64,000 bases of DNA from Panax quinquefolius (lineage: Eukaryota > Streptophyta > Magnoliopsida > Apiales > Araliaceae), in assembly GCA_020205615.1 (NCBI GenBank), contig CM035168.1, positions 6,514,237-6,578,236 of the forward strand, given 5' to 3'. Within the stretch, counting starts at the first letter, position 1. Each line of letters begins with the position of its first letter. This document shows positions 47,187 through 58,425 of the stretch, one piece after another. The notes under the pieces were generated by a model. It saw only the letters and a list, made by a program, of their open reading frames with translations, was not told where the DNA came from and did not search any database. The translations under genes were made by a program, and so were the position numbers.

Positions 47187-47491
47187 AAATTATTGTTAAA
47201 ATAATATTACATGGTCCATTATAATTTTTATAACTTTAACATTTTTTTCTTGAGACATGAGGCATGGGCAAGGGGCCACTGTATACTGCGCTTCAGGGGC
47301 CACAATTGAGGAGGCCTAAATTTTTTTATAAGCTTATGTATTTATGTGTATAAAAAAATAAAATAAAAAAAAATTAGGGATATTATGCCTTGAAAATGAT
47401 ATGTTAGAAAATATTAAATATGATAGTATAATTGATGATTTTGCATCTAAAGTGCAACAAGAAGACATTTTAAATGATGTTTTGTGGTTTA
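47187..47491 (+). pseudogene. hAT-type transposase C-terminal scrap
   Basis: At 47374-47491 a frame reads LGILCLENDMLENIKYDSII then DDFASK, like the extreme C-terminus, after the dimerisation domain, of TTF-finger hAT-family proteins in plants. Upstream, 47262-47330 holds GGGGCCACTGTATACTGCGC and CTTCAGGGGCC, words common in decayed hAT/zinc-finger-MYM relics. The rest of the protein is missing. The foldback element at 47502 cuts it off. Confidence 0.5.
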
Positions 47492-48546
47492 GATTTCATT
47501 GGGCAAAACTAAAGAAATACCCATTGTAGTTGGTAGGTTTTACCGATTACACCATTGAACTTTTAATTTTTCAAATTACACCACTAAACTAATTATTATT
47601 TTGAAATTGAATTATTCCGTTAAAAAAAATGGACGTTAATTTTTTAACTACAAAACTAATGAATTATCCACTATAATTGGCACATTTTACTGATTACACC
47701 ATTGAACTTTTAATTTTTCAAATTACCTCATCAAACTAATTAAAAAGAATTATTTTAAATATTTTTAAAAATAATTATTATTTTAAGTAAAAAATATTAG
47801 AAACTTTTTTTCTTCATAAAATGAGTAGAGTTTCATAAAATATAGATTCAAAAAAATTAAAAGTAATTTTAAATTAAATTAATGACTACTTAATTTTTTA
47901 ACAGAATAACCCATTCTTAATATTAGAAATTTTAAAAAAAACTAGAAATAGAAATTAAAATAAAAAAAAGTAAAAGATAAATAAAAAAAAGATTCTATTT
48001 TTTCAAAAAGAAATTAATAATTTTATAAATAAATATTATTTTCAAGGAAAAAATTGGAAAATTCTTCATATTTTAAAAAAAATGAGTAAAATTTTATAAA
48101 ATATAGATTCCAAAAAATAAACTTTATTTTCAAAAGAAAAAAAAGATTTTTTTTAAATCAAGAGGTTTCATAAAACTTTAATTTTTAAACATCTATATTT
48201 TATGAAAATTTACTCATTTTATGGAAAAAATTAAAGTTTCTAATATTTTTTTTCGAAAATAACAATTATTTTTAAAAATATTTAAAATAATTATTTTTTT
48301 AATTGGTTTAATGGGGTAATTTGAAAAATTAAAAGTTTAATAGTGTAATCAGTAAAACGTGTCAACTACAGTGGGTAATTCATTAGTTTTGTAGATAAAA
48401 AATTAATGTCCGTTTATTTTTTTAACAGAATAATCCAATTTTAAAATAATAATTAGTTTAGTGGGGTAATTTGAAAAATTAAAAGATCAATTGTATAATC
48501 AGTAAAACTTGCTGTGGGTATTTCATAATTTTTACCGATTTCATTG
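47492..48546. repeat. 10-bp target-site duplication GATTTCATTG
   Basis: GATTTCATTG is at 47492-47501 and 48537-48546, directly outside the foldback element. The length (9-10 bases) is that of Mutator-type insertions. Confidence 0.82.
47502..48536. mobile_element. Mutator-type foldback MITE, 1.0 kb
   Basis: The ends are GGCAAAACTAAAGAAATACC at left and, on the other strand, GGTAAAAATTATGAAATACC at right. The arms (about 47502-47870 and 48170-48536) are long inverted repeats, each containing two diverged copies of a block with CTAAACTAATT and CACCATTGAAC words. The centre is A/T homopolymer-rich. There is no transposase. Long arms and a 10-bp TSD point to a MULE-derived non-autonomous element. 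Confidence 0.82.
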
Positions 48547-48898
48547 ATATTTTTATTTTGTAAGTACATGTGATAATTAATTCTTTGCTTCGATGACATT
48601 TTAAAGTGTTCTTTCTTATCTTTTAAAATTTTTATAATTTTAATAAAATTAATTAGTTGATAATTCATTTAATTTTTTATTTAATTTTTATAAAGGGACA
48701 CACTTGACAAAATTTATCAAAAAGCCTTAGAAAACTCTTGATCTACTCTGGTTGAGGACGAAGGGGATTAAGAGGTAAGTCGAAAATGGATGCATAAAGG
48801 ATTACCCCACTAAACTAATTAAATATAATTTTTGGAAAAAAATAAAGTAAAATATAAAAAGAAATAGAATTTTCGATTATGATATATATATATATATA
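48547..48898. other. AT-rich non-coding stretch
   Basis: No gene or element recognised; it ends in a short (TA)n run (48881-48897). Confidence 0.5.
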
Positions 48899-49064
48899 GT
48901 CCGCTTCTTCAAATAATCGAAAGGAAGCGAACTAAAACAATTAGGCTATAAGCATTTGTTTTTTTTCGTCATTATAGCATAGAAATTCGATTTTTATGCT
49001 ATAATCGAAAAAAAACCGATATATATAGCTTGGTTCAGCTCCTCCAATTTGTTGGAGAGAGTTT

Positions 49065-49067
<3 letters not shown>
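48899..49067. mobile_element. Small foldback MITE embedded in (TA)n
   Basis: It has TA tracts on both sides (48881-48897 and 49068-49104). The core (about 48961-49013) is a near-perfect palindrome: TTTTTTTTCG, ATTATAGCATA, then TATGCTATAAT, CGAAAAAAAA. Side stems include CTCCAATTTGTTGGAG. Short outer inverted repeats read TATAGTC. Non-coding. Confidence 0.6.
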
Positions 49068-49107
<40 letters not shown>

Positions 49108-49380
49108 GAATAAGTTTCTTAACGAAATTTAAACAAAAAGAAGAAACTTAAAGAAGATGACCGGTGAATCGGTAAAGTAATCTCTTTCTTTTATTTATAA
49201 ACAGTTGAGGAAAGGATTACGTATAACCTAGATAAACTGTAAATGGAAGAGAGAAGTATAAAGAACTTCTTCTTCATCTTACTAGAAGAAGGAAGCAACA
49301 AGCTTCTTCTTCGTTTCCTAGAGAGAAGGCAGAGAGAGGACCTCAGGTGAAGTTTTCTTACAAAAGGGAAATTCCTGGAT
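49108..49380 (-). repeat. Pararetrovirus terminal (R/leader) segment type 1, copy 1
   Basis: About 270 bases repeated nearly exactly at 49787-50057 (same orientation) and 51115-51390 (opposite orientation). It has a CT-rich plus-sense part (sense TTCTTCTTTCTGTT and CTTCTTCTTCTTCG words). In the complete copies it ends about 16 bases before a tRNA-Met primer site, so it is the viral RNA end/leader. Here the primer site is lost at the (TA)n border. Confidence 0.75.
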
Positions 49381-49385
49381 AAAAA

Positions 49386-49783
49386 AATTTTGTTTAAAAA
49401 CAAATCAGACTGCGTCTGACACAAAGGATCACTCGATTGGCCTTGATCTGTCAGTGAACTCGATCTAAACAGTCTACTTTGTTTTAACCGAGTAATCAAA
49501 AATTTGTTCTTTTGTCATTCCGCTTAACTCAAACCCGTCTTACCTTATGTAAACTCATACCTACAGATCTAATGATTCCCTTAGCCTAAACTGCTCCCAC
49601 GTTGGAGACTTACAACGGCATAACGGGACTTATGGCGATCTCAGGTGTTTTACAGTAAGCTAGGTGATTTAAGGATGGAGCAAAAGAAGCAAAAGTTTGA
49701 ATAAACATTTAGAAGCTAGGCTAACTATTTTGGACCGGGAACCACCAACAGAACCAAGAACCAACCGTGTGGCTCTGATACCA
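49386..49783 (-). other. Pararetrovirus leader and tRNA-Met primer site, minus strand
   Basis: The primer site TGGTATCAGAGCCA (sense) is at 49770-49783. Leftwards from it runs the viral leader; most of it (49425-49740) is repeated at 51515-51810 with only a few changes. No frame is seen. Confidence 0.75.
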
Positions 49784-50280
49784 TTTGACAGAGGAATAAG
49801 TTTCTTAACGAAATTTAAACAGAAAGAAGAAACTTAAAGAAGATGACCGGTGAATCGGTAAAGTAATCTCTTTCTTTTATTTATAAACAGTTGAAGAAAG
49901 GATTACGTATAACCTAGATAAACTATAAATGGAAGAGAGAAGTATAAAGAACTTCTTCTTCATCTTACTAGAAGAAGGAAACAACAAGCTTCTTCTTCGT
50001 TTCCTAGAGAGAAGGCAGAGAGAGGACCTCAGGTGAGGTTTTCTTACAAAAGAAAAGCCTGAGTAACTCTAAACACTTCGAGTTACTTAAATAGAAAACT
50101 AAAAAGTAAATTACTATTGAATCACGTAGGATTCACTATTACATTTACGGAAGTAAAAGTACAAAGTAAAAGTAATTTACTAAAGTAAAAGTAAAAGTAA
50201 AAACATTTTATATTTACATTTACTATGGTAAAAGTAAAAGCATCTTACTTAAAGTAAAAATCGATTGATCGGGGGACAAA
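49784..50280 (-). repeat. Pararetrovirus terminal segment type 1, copy 2, with AAAGTA-rich promoter side
   Basis: 49787-50057 is the second type 1 copy. Beyond it, 50100-50265 is built of AAAGTAAAAGTA-like repeats and, on the minus strand, lies upstream of the RNA end, where the promoter should be. A TATA-like TTCTATTTAAGT (sense) is at about 50083-50094. Confidence 0.6.
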
Positions 50281-50525
50281 GAATGATCTCGTTGTTGACT
50301 ACTTTCTGCTTTTGCCGAAAGCTGATGATGACTGGGGCCATCTTTGTTGACTGACTGGTCCGTCTCCTGCCGGTGCCGGAGGGTGCTGTTGATCATCTTC
50401 TCAGATGGATCACCATCCCTATACTACTGGGAGTACCAACAAAATATTTAATAATGGTAAAAATTAGAGTATTAACACCATCTGGCGGACCAATACCAAC
50501 TTCTTCATCAAAGATGGGATTGCCT
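50281..50525. repeat. Thrice-repeated viral segment and inverted coat-protein scrap
   Basis: AAGCTGATGATGACTGGGGC to ATCTTCTCAGAT (about 50318-50405) recurs at about 51036-51115 and 51917-52010. 50430-50525 is the reverse complement of 55095-55195, from the coat-protein gene. These are rearrangement products with no gene of their own. Confidence 0.7.
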
Positions 50526-51030
50526 CCCGAGTTATGTTGCGAACTGATAGTAACAAACCATTCTGGAAAGAAAAATTCGTCAATGGTTTACCTTCATTAT
50601 TCGCACATAAAGTTCGTGAAGATTTAAGCAAAGATTTAGGATATATCGATTATGATAACCTAACATATGGTGACATAATTAGTTATATTCAAAAAATTGG
50701 ATTAAAAATGTGTATTGACTTTAAATTAGCTAAACAAGCCAAAGAAGACAAAAAGAAAGCTAAATACGAGTTATGCACGTTCTGTGAACAATATGGTTTA
50801 CCACCAGTTGCTCCCTCCAGAAGGAAGCACCTGCATAAACATATTGATTATCATAAAAGTAACAAACGTCATAAACAAAGACGCAGTCATAGAAAAGATA
50901 AAAATCAAGAAGATTATTATAGTAAACCCAAACCCACAAATAAAAAATATAATAAAAAATCATCTAAATAATTTTATAAAAGTAAAATTGTTTGCCACAA
51001 TTGTGGTCAGAAAGGGCATTACAAAAATGA
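50526..51030 (+). pseudogene. Coat-protein gene fragment, copy 1
   Basis: It is nearly identical to 55285-55790. It encodes the distal half of the viral coat protein: an internal helical part, a CTFC...HLHKH cluster, a Lys/His-rich stretch and the start of a CCHC zinc knuckle (CHNCGQKGHYKNE, about 50994-51030) that is cut after the Glu. Unlike copy 2 it keeps the first Cys of the knuckle. It has one stop (TAA at about 50969). Dead fragment. Confidence 0.8.
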
Positions 51031-51114
51031 AAGCAAAAGCTGATGATGACTGGGGCCATCTTTGTTGACTGACTGGTCCGTCTCCTGCCGGTGCTGGAGG
51101 GTGCTTTGTTGATC

Positions 51115-51408
51115 ATCAGGCTTTTCTTTTGTAAGAAAACCTCACCTGAGGTCCTCTCTCTGTCTTCTCTCTAGGAAACGAAGAAGAAGCTTGTTGCTTC
51201 CTTCTTCTAGTAAGATGAAGAAGAAGTTCTTCATACTTCTCTCTTCCATTTACAGTTTATCTAGGTTATACGTAATCCCTTCCTCAACTGTTTATAAATA
51301 AAAGAAAGAGATTACTTTACCGATTCACCGGTCATCTTCTTTAAGTTTCTTCTTTCTGTTAAAATTTCGTTAAGAAACTTATTTCGCTGTCAAATGGTAT
51401 CAGAGCCA
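51115..51408 (+). repeat. Pararetrovirus terminal segment type 1, copy 3, with primer site
   Basis: The plus-strand copy of the type 1 end, followed by the primer site TGGTATCAGAGCCA at 51395-51408. It is inverted relative to copies 1 and 2. Confidence 0.75.
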
Positions 51409-52024
51409 CACGGTTAGTAACCTCACTTGTCCCACCCTAAGTGATTTTAGGTGGTATAAAGATGTGTTTACCTCCCGAGTTATGTTGCGAACTGATAGTA
51501 ACAAACCATCACTCGATTGGCCTTGATCTGTCAGTGAACTCGATCTAAACAGTCTACTTCATTTTAACTGAGTAATCAAAAATTTGTTCTTTTGTCATTC
51601 CGCTTAACTCAAACCCGTCTTACCTTATGTAAACTCATACCTACAGATCTAATGATTCCCTTAGCCTAAACTGCTCCCACGCTGGAGAATTACAACGGCA
51701 TAACGGGACTTATGGCGATCTCAGGTGTTTTACAATAAGCTAGGTGATTTAAGGATGGAGCAAAAGAAGCAAAAGTTTGAATAAACATTTAGAAGTTAGG
51801 CTAACTCATCTGAGAAGATGATCAACAACACCTCCCAAGACCTAAAGAGAGAGCGGACCACCGATCATGGCGGACATCAATGATGTCATTGTTGACACTT
51901 TCTATTTTGTGGAAAGCAAAAGCTGATGATGACTGGGGCCATCTTTGTTGACTGACTGGTCCATTTTCTGTCGGTGCCGGAGGGTGCTGTTGATCATCTT
52001 CTCAGATGAATCACCATCCCTATA
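51409..52024. other. Joined coat-protein scrap, inverted leader copy and spacer
   Basis: 51414-51510 repeats coat-protein sequence (55222-55316) directly behind the primer site. 51515-51815 repeats the leader of 49425-49740 in the opposite viral sense to its new neighbour. 51917-52010 is the third copy of the ATGATGACTGGGGC segment. These are head-to-tail and head-to-head joints without any gene. Confidence 0.7.
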
Positions 52025-52777
52025 CTAGTCTATTGACTAGGTAATGTAATATCCTTCCAGAGGATGGTTCTCGGGATTTGAATATTAGCATCACTAGTTG
52101 AACTCTGAATTAATACAGTTTTGATCCTTAGGACTTTTATTAAGAGCATGAACGTTTAAATTCGTTTTCATGGTCTTATAATAAATCTTGTAAATCAAAG
52201 CTATGGGTTGAGAACCCTCAATCATATGAGTGATCTCACCAGATGTTTTAATGTTTAATGTTAAAGCTTTTAATAGATGTTGATCACTAAGGCTTAGTGT
52301 GAAATCAGGAAAGCAATTAAAATGGATAGGTCCATTGTGCAAACTTGATTCTATCGCACCTATCATACTGGGATAGTAATTCAGGAACCTAGCATCTCTA
52401 AGACAAAGGTAGATGCTTGAATTAATTCCCTTAATGTTCAATGGTTTAACTGCAACTTTTACTAGACCAATGTGGATAAAATTGTAACCTTTCTTTCTAT
52501 GTTTTTTAATGAAATCAGGAGATAAAAGACTATAATTTTCATACTCTTTGTTAATTGCGTAAACTTTTTCTACAGTTTTAACATTATAATCGGTTTTGAA
52601 GTTATCAAAAAATGTTGACTGGTAAATTTCTTTAGGAGATACTCTAGGTATGTTCCAATTATGTAAAGTTTGACTAATGTTTTCATAACTGTGTGATTCT
52701 TGGTTAACTATGTCTGGAACAAGAGGCAAAGTCGATCGGTTACTAGTTGAGGAGTTAGACCTGAATAATCTATTCAT
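52025..52777 (-). pseudogene. Viral movement protein (30K superfamily), minus-strand copy
   Basis: An uninterrupted 227-codon frame begins at ATG 52777 and stops at 52094; related sequence continues to 52025. Movement proteins of this group bind nucleic acid and enlarge plasmodesmata for cell-to-cell spread. The frame has a variable Ser/Asn-rich start, the conserved central region with alternating hydrophobic strands, and a truncated C-terminal region relative to the plus-strand copy. It follows a primer site and leader on the same strand, as in the virus. Early stop and separation from the other genes make it non-functional as a virus gene. Confidence 0.8.
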
Positions 52778-53045
52778 CTTCTACAGATTTTCAAAATAAA
52801 TTTTTATTCATTATTCTTCCATTCATACCCTCTTACCTTAGACGTGACTCATACACATGTTCTATAATTCGAAACCACTACTCACCCAAGAGACTTACAA
52901 AAGGTGACCACGAACAAGGTTGGTTCAAGTAAGTTAGGTGACTTGAAATAAGAATAAAAGAGAAATTTTTGAAAATAGTAAACGAATGAACAGACTACTA
53001 GATATTACTGGCAACTAGAAACAAAGAACTTAGCTCTGATACCAT
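52778..53045 (-). other. Pararetrovirus leader and tRNA-Met primer site (type 2)
   Basis: The primer site reads TGGTATCAGAGCT in sense (53032-53044). The leader to the movement-protein start is about 250 bases and differs from the type 1 leader. Confidence 0.75.
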
Positions 53046-53287
53046 TTGGGGACGGAAGCGGAATAGAAATAAGAAATAGTACAAACAAAGTAGTGCATGC
53101 AACTAATCACAATTTTGATTACTAAATAAAATTTTTTTTTATTGATAATTGAAATATTTACAAATGTAATGTAAAAATAAACCTGACTTTACTTATTAAA
53201 GAAACATTTAAAGAAGAAGAGAAGAGGGGTTAAATAGGCTAAACAAAGGGTAGAAACCTAAGATTAAATGCGAGAAGGGATCCGACA
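53046..53287 (-). repeat. Pararetrovirus terminal (R) segment type 2, minus-strand copy
   Basis: This is the reverse complement of about 60070-60312, sharing CCCCAAATGGTAT, an AATAAA-type word and TAGTACAAACAAA. It ends abruptly at about 53285, where the plus-strand movement-protein copy begins. The inverted junction lies here. Confidence 0.75.
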
Positions 53288-54325
53288 TTAAGGAATTAAT
53301 TCAAGCATCTACCTTTGTCTTAGAGATGCTAGGTTCTGAATTACTATCCCATGATGATAGGTGCGATGGAATCAAGTTTGCATGAATAGACCTATCCATT
53401 TTAATTGCTTTCCGATTTCACACTAAGCTTCAAGTGATCAACATCTATTAAAAGCTTTAACATTAAACATTAAAACATCTAGTGAGATCACTCATATGAT
53501 TGAGGTTCTCAACCTATAGCTTTGATTTACGAGATTTATTATAAGACCATGAAAACGAATTTAAACGCGTTCATGCTCTTAATAAAAGTCCTAAGGATCA
53601 AATCAGATAATTCGAGTTCAACTAGTGATGCTAATATTCAAATCCCGAGAACCATCCTCTGGAAGGATATTACGTTACCTAGTCAATGGACTTTACCCAA
53701 TGAAATTCCACAACAACCTGTAGTCAATAATCTGTTAAATATTAAAAATGTTAAGCAATTTTCTGATGGAACGGTCAAGATAAGTTTTGAGCGTACCCGA
53801 AGACCAGTTATTATTGAAGATTTTACTAGTTCTTTAGCACCTTTAGTTCACACTAGAAGAGATACTGAATTACTCAGTAATCCTTCAGTTAGGGATATTA
53901 AATTAAAGGGAATCCTTAATCAAGGTCAATCTAGTCACCCTTGCTATGCACATGTTGACCCTGTTGAAGAGGAATCCTCCTCTCCTACTTCTTCTGAATT
54001 TCCAACTCAGTCAGATTTTGAAATCCCTATTAATAATCAACTAAGAGTCATTAAAAAAGAATTCATACTAGAATGGGACAATCTTATAAAGGATTTTAAT
54101 TCTAAATCTAATAAAGCAAAAAGACACCAGTTTCGCTCCAATCACCCTTCTGAAAAGGAACGTGATAAAATGGTTAATAGATGGAAACGTTTTATTAACA
54201 GTGAAAAAATAACATTACCTTTTACGATTGGTATGATCAATATCAAGGTAAATGTAGTGTTATTACTAAAACTCAATGGATACGAGAAGATAAGTCAAAA
54301 ATTTCTTCTAGTCATCCCCCATTAG
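53288..54325 (+). pseudogene. Movement-protein C-terminus and following region, plus strand
   Basis: 53288-53690 is an inverted repeat of 52025-52470, i.e. a second copy of the movement-protein distal part, with several stops. From 53522 a 267-codon frame is open and extends into the spacer region between movement and coat proteins: Ser/Pro-rich, then basic (KRHQFRS) with no known domain. A frameshift near 54300 passes the reading into another frame, which stops at 54624. Confidence 0.75.
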
Positions 54326-54813
54326 AAACTGTTCTAATCCCAATTAAAAATACATCTGTTGTTGCCAGCCCTTTTAAGATTTCAGATGGTAACAAAGATG
54401 ATAAAAAAATAATTGAACAATTAAATTTTAGTAATCAATATCTAGCAACTGTAGGAAGACAGCTAGATATGATTGAAGAAAAGTTTGAAGAAACTATTAT
54501 CAAAAAACCCGATTCAAAAATTAAACATCCTTTAATAAGTTTACCAGAAAATAGAAGTAAATTAGGTCTGCCTAATGATGATAGTGAACTTGTTCGATCA
54601 ATTGATAAGTTATTTAAAAATTAAAAAAAGCGAACCCGGGTCCAAGTGGCACTATTGCTACTATTGATCAAGTTGAAACTGATATTGAAAGCAGTTGTCA
54701 GTCAGATCGTTCTGATACTGATTCAATTCCGAACTTTAATGATCAATTAAATAAATTAACAATCAAAAACACTAGTATAACCAGAAACGGTATTCTAGAC
54801 CTCTCCTCCGAAT
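54326..54813 (+). pseudogene. Linker between movement and coat protein (broken)
   Basis: Continuation of the viral polyprotein in a changing frame: a likely helical, charged segment up to the stop at 54624, then an acidic/Ser-rich segment up to about 54835. At least three shifts or stops. No catalytic motif. Confidence 0.6.
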
Positions 54814-56399
54814 TTGATTCGAAAGAGAAATCTAGATAAACAGTTTTCTGTATCATCTAATAAAATCTATGAATGGAATATTGATGGATTCAGTGAACAA
54901 GAGATATTAAATAAATTGAACCACATGTCTATGGTAGCAAACAGCTATATAACTAAATTCAACAAACTTGCTCGGCCGGATATTGTTGAGTTGTTAGCTA
55001 GTGGATTCACTGGTATTCTCAGATCTTGGTGGAAAAAATATCTCACTGAAGATACTAGATTATCAATAATTCATGCTATTCAGATAGACGATGACGGCAA
55101 TCCCATCTTTGATGAAGATGTTGGTATTGGTCCGCCAGATGGTGTTAATACTCTAATTTTTACCATTATTAAATATTTTGTTGGTCTCTCCCAATATTAT
55201 TGAGAGAATTCACGACCGCTTAAGTAACCTCACTTGTCCCACCCTAAGTGATTTTAGGTGGTATAAAGATGTGTTTACCTCCCGAGTTATGTTGCGAACT
55301 GATAGTAACAAACCATTCTGGAAAGAAAAATTCGTCAATGGTTTACCTTCATTATTCGCACATAAAGTTCGTGAAGAGTTAAGCAAATATTTAGGATATA
55401 TCGATTATGATAACCTAACATATGGTGACATAATCAGTTATATTCAAAAAATTGGATTAAAAATGTGTATTGACTTTAAATTAGCTAAACAAGCCAGTAA
55501 AGACAAAAAGAAAGCTAAATACGAGTTATGCACGTTCTGTGAACAATATGGTTTACCACCAGTTGCTCCCTCCAGAAGGAAGCACCTGCATAAACATATT
55601 GATTATCATAAAAGTAACAAACATCATAAACAAAGACGCAGTCATAGAAAAGATAAAAATCAAGAAGATTATTATAGTAAAACCAAACCCACAAATAAAA
55701 AATATAATAAAAAAATCATCTAAAAAATTTGATAAAAGTAAAATTGTTTTCCACAATTGTGGGCAGAAAGGGCATTACAAAAATGAATGCAAAATAAAAA
55801 AGAAATTATCTCAATTAAATATCTCTAGCAAAGATACTGAACAATTATTAGAACTAATGAGAATAGAGAACAATGTCAGTAATGATGAAGGTTCTGATAT
55901 TCCTTATTCTTCTAATAACAGTTCTAGTAATCAAGAAACAGATAGTGACATTGACGAAGTCACTATTTGTACTAACAATTACAACGAAGAGTGTTGCATT
56001 AAGCAAATCAATGTAATTAATAAAGATGAAGAAGAAAGCTCTCTGCTAATTGATTTAATCAGTAAAATTTCTGATCCTGAGTTAAAATCTCAGTATACTA
56101 AACAATTAAAAGATTTATTAACTAAAGATAATAGAGTTAAGGATAAAATTGTTAAGGCTAAAGATAAACCAGTATTTAGTCTGAATAAAACCCTAGAACG
56201 ATTTAAAACTCCGGTTAAGGAAGTAACCCTTCTAGAATTAAATCAAGAAGTCAATAAACTAAAAAAGGAAATTTCTAACCTAAAATTAGAAGTCTCTAAT
56301 TTAAGAAAAGATTTTGATGACAAAAGATCCGACCTTCATGTTCAAGATTCTTCCTCTAGTGATGAAGATCACGATGAACCTGAATCGCCTCGCACTTAA
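54814..56399 (+). pseudogene. Viral coat protein with zinc knuckle and coiled coil
   Basis: Two overlapping open stretches (54814-55203 and 55178-55723) form the core of the coat protein; a short insertion or deletion near 55195 separates them. A further shift near 55720 leads to a CCHC-like knuckle (about 55745-55790), in which the first Cys is Phe in this copy. Then follow acidic Ser/Asp/Asn-rich and Lys/Glu heptad-like segments (LNQEVNKLKKEISNLKLEV, a likely coiled coil) to a stop at 56397. Coat protein packages the viral DNA; the knuckle is for nucleic-acid binding. Non-functional copy. Confidence 0.82.
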
Positions 56400-56924
56400 G
56401 GAAAAAGCGATCTTTTGTTCAAGGTCTTTCACTTAAAAGAATTAAGGATATCACCATCCGTAAAATGGTATATTTCCATTAATCTAGTTGTCAATAAAAC
56501 CTTTTCAATATGACTTCCCGCCCTAGTTGATAATTCTACAGAGCAGATTTAAACTGTATTCAAGAAGGCTTAATCCCAACTATTTACTATAGGAAAACTA
56601 ATGAAAAATTGAATTCAGCCAATGGTAGTCAAATGGAAATTAAATATAAGTTACCTAATGTTCATATACCATCAAGATAATATGTGTTTTAAAACATCGT
56701 TTGTTTTAATCCGCAATCTTACTTGATAAGATCATCTTAGGATTACCATTTATATATTTACTTTTACCCTTTTACTACCAAAGAATGAAGGATTAAGTTG
56801 TAATAATTTAGGAAAGAAGATAACATTTAAATTTCTTATTAAACCAAAAGAAAGAGATTTAAAATTTATTCAAGAAGAATCTATTTCCAAATCATTAAAT
56901 TTATTAAATTGTAAATCCACTAAT
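56400..56924 (+). pseudogene. Decayed viral protease region
   Basis: Between coat protein and RT the reading is broken by many stops. Only a terminal piece with an ILGLPF-like block (about 56735-56755) suggests the retropepsin. The catalytic D(T/S)G triad is not visible. Confidence 0.45.
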
Positions 56925-57965
56925 TTGAATTTCTTAAAGGAAGAAATTAAGTACAAACGAGTTGAAGAACAGCTACAGATTAAAGAAGTTCAAGAAAAAA
57001 TTGAAGGGTTAAAAATCTATTTAAAAGACAATCTTTGTTCTGATTCTCCTAATGCCTTTTGGCATCAGAAAAAACATGTTGTAAGGCTCCCTTATGCTAA
57101 GGAATTCAAAGAACACCTAATTCCTACTAAGGCCAGGCCAATACAAATGAATCATGAACAAGTAGAGTTATGTAAAAAGGAAATTAATGATCTCCTTAGT
57201 AAAGGTTTAATTAAACCAAGTAAATCCCCTTGGTCTTGTCCTGCCTTCTATGTTAACAACGAAGCAGAAAAAGAAAGAGGTGTACCTCGTCTAGTCATTA
57301 ATTACAAACCATTGAATAAGGTTCTAGAGTGGATTAGGTATCCCCTTCCTAACAAAGATGACCTTATCAATAGATTAAGTAACGTCACAATATTCAGTAA
57401 ATTTGACCTTAAGTCCAGTTTCTGGCAGATTGCCATTCATCCTGATGATAGATACAAAACAGCATTCACTACTCCAGTTGGTCACTACGAATGGAATGTT
57501 CAGACATTTGGCCTAAAAAATGCTCCCAGTGAATTCCAAAATATTCTCAATGACATATTAAACCCTTTCAGTCATTTTATTGTCGTTTATATCGATGATA
57601 TTCTCATTTTTTCAAAGGCCATCAAAGAACACATTAAACATTTGAAATCGTTTTTCAAGACAGTTAAAGATAATGGTCTAGTTCTTTCACCTTCCAAATG
57701 CAGCCTATTTCAGGTCAAAGTAAGGTTTCTTGGTCTTAATATCTTTAGAGGACAAGTTCAGCCCATTGAAAGAGCTATTCAATTCGCTGACAAGTTTCCC
57801 GATAAGATAACCAATAAAACCCAACTGCAGAGATTTCTTGGCTCGCTCAATTATATTGGCAAGTTTTACAAGAATCTTAGGAAGATTTGCGAAACCTCTT
57901 TTCGGCGTTTGCAAGATAATCCTCCACCTCCTTGGACGTTCATATTACATCAGTCCAACAAGTAA
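56925..57965 (+). pseudogene. Viral reverse transcriptase
   Basis: A 346-codon open stretch contains the whole RT palm and thumb: the KSPWSCPAFYV entrance, RLVINYKPLN, FSKFDLKSSFWQI (first catalytic Asp), the QTFGLKNAPSEFQ block, the YIDDIL catalytic motif and FLGLNI. The end, GSLNYIGKFYKNL, leads towards RNase H. It belongs with Caulimoviridae rather than Ty3 retrotransposons in having no integrase behind it. A shift at about 57955 ends the frame. It reverse-transcribes viral RNA from a tRNA-Met primer; this copy cannot work alone. Confidence 0.9.
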
Positions 57966-58425
57966 AATTTACGTCAAGGCATTGCCTGTCTTGGCATTTC
58001 CAATGATTCAACAGATAAAATTGTTGAAAACGAAGCCTCGATATTGGATTCGAGGCATTCTTAAACAAAAGTTAACTCTAGATTCCCCGAACAAATTGTT
58101 CGTTTTTTCATTCCGGTGCATGGAATAATGTACGCAATTAAATTACAGTACTATTAAAAAAGAAATACTTTCTTTAGTATTATGTATTAATAAATTTCAA
58201 AGTGATCTATTAAATCAGAAATTTTTAGTCCGTATTGATTGCAAGTTAGCAAAATATATCTTAGAAAAGGATGTTGAAAATCTAGCCTCTAAGCATTCTT
58301 TTGCTAGATGGCAAGCCATATTGAGCATTTTTTATTTTGATATTGAATACATCAAAGGTAGTAACAATTCAATTCCTGATTTTCTCACTCGGGAATTTAT
58401 CAATACAGGTACTATTCAGATATGA
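57966..58425 (+). pseudogene. Viral RNase H (broken)
   Basis: Positions 58150-58425, in one frame, read as the RNase H C-terminal half (a LVLCINKFQSDLLNQKF block, then RIDCK, ARWQAILS and SNSIPDFL-like ending NSIPDFLTREF) and stop at 58423. The first half (57966-58140) is full of shifts. Catalytic residues are only partly preserved. Confidence 0.75.
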
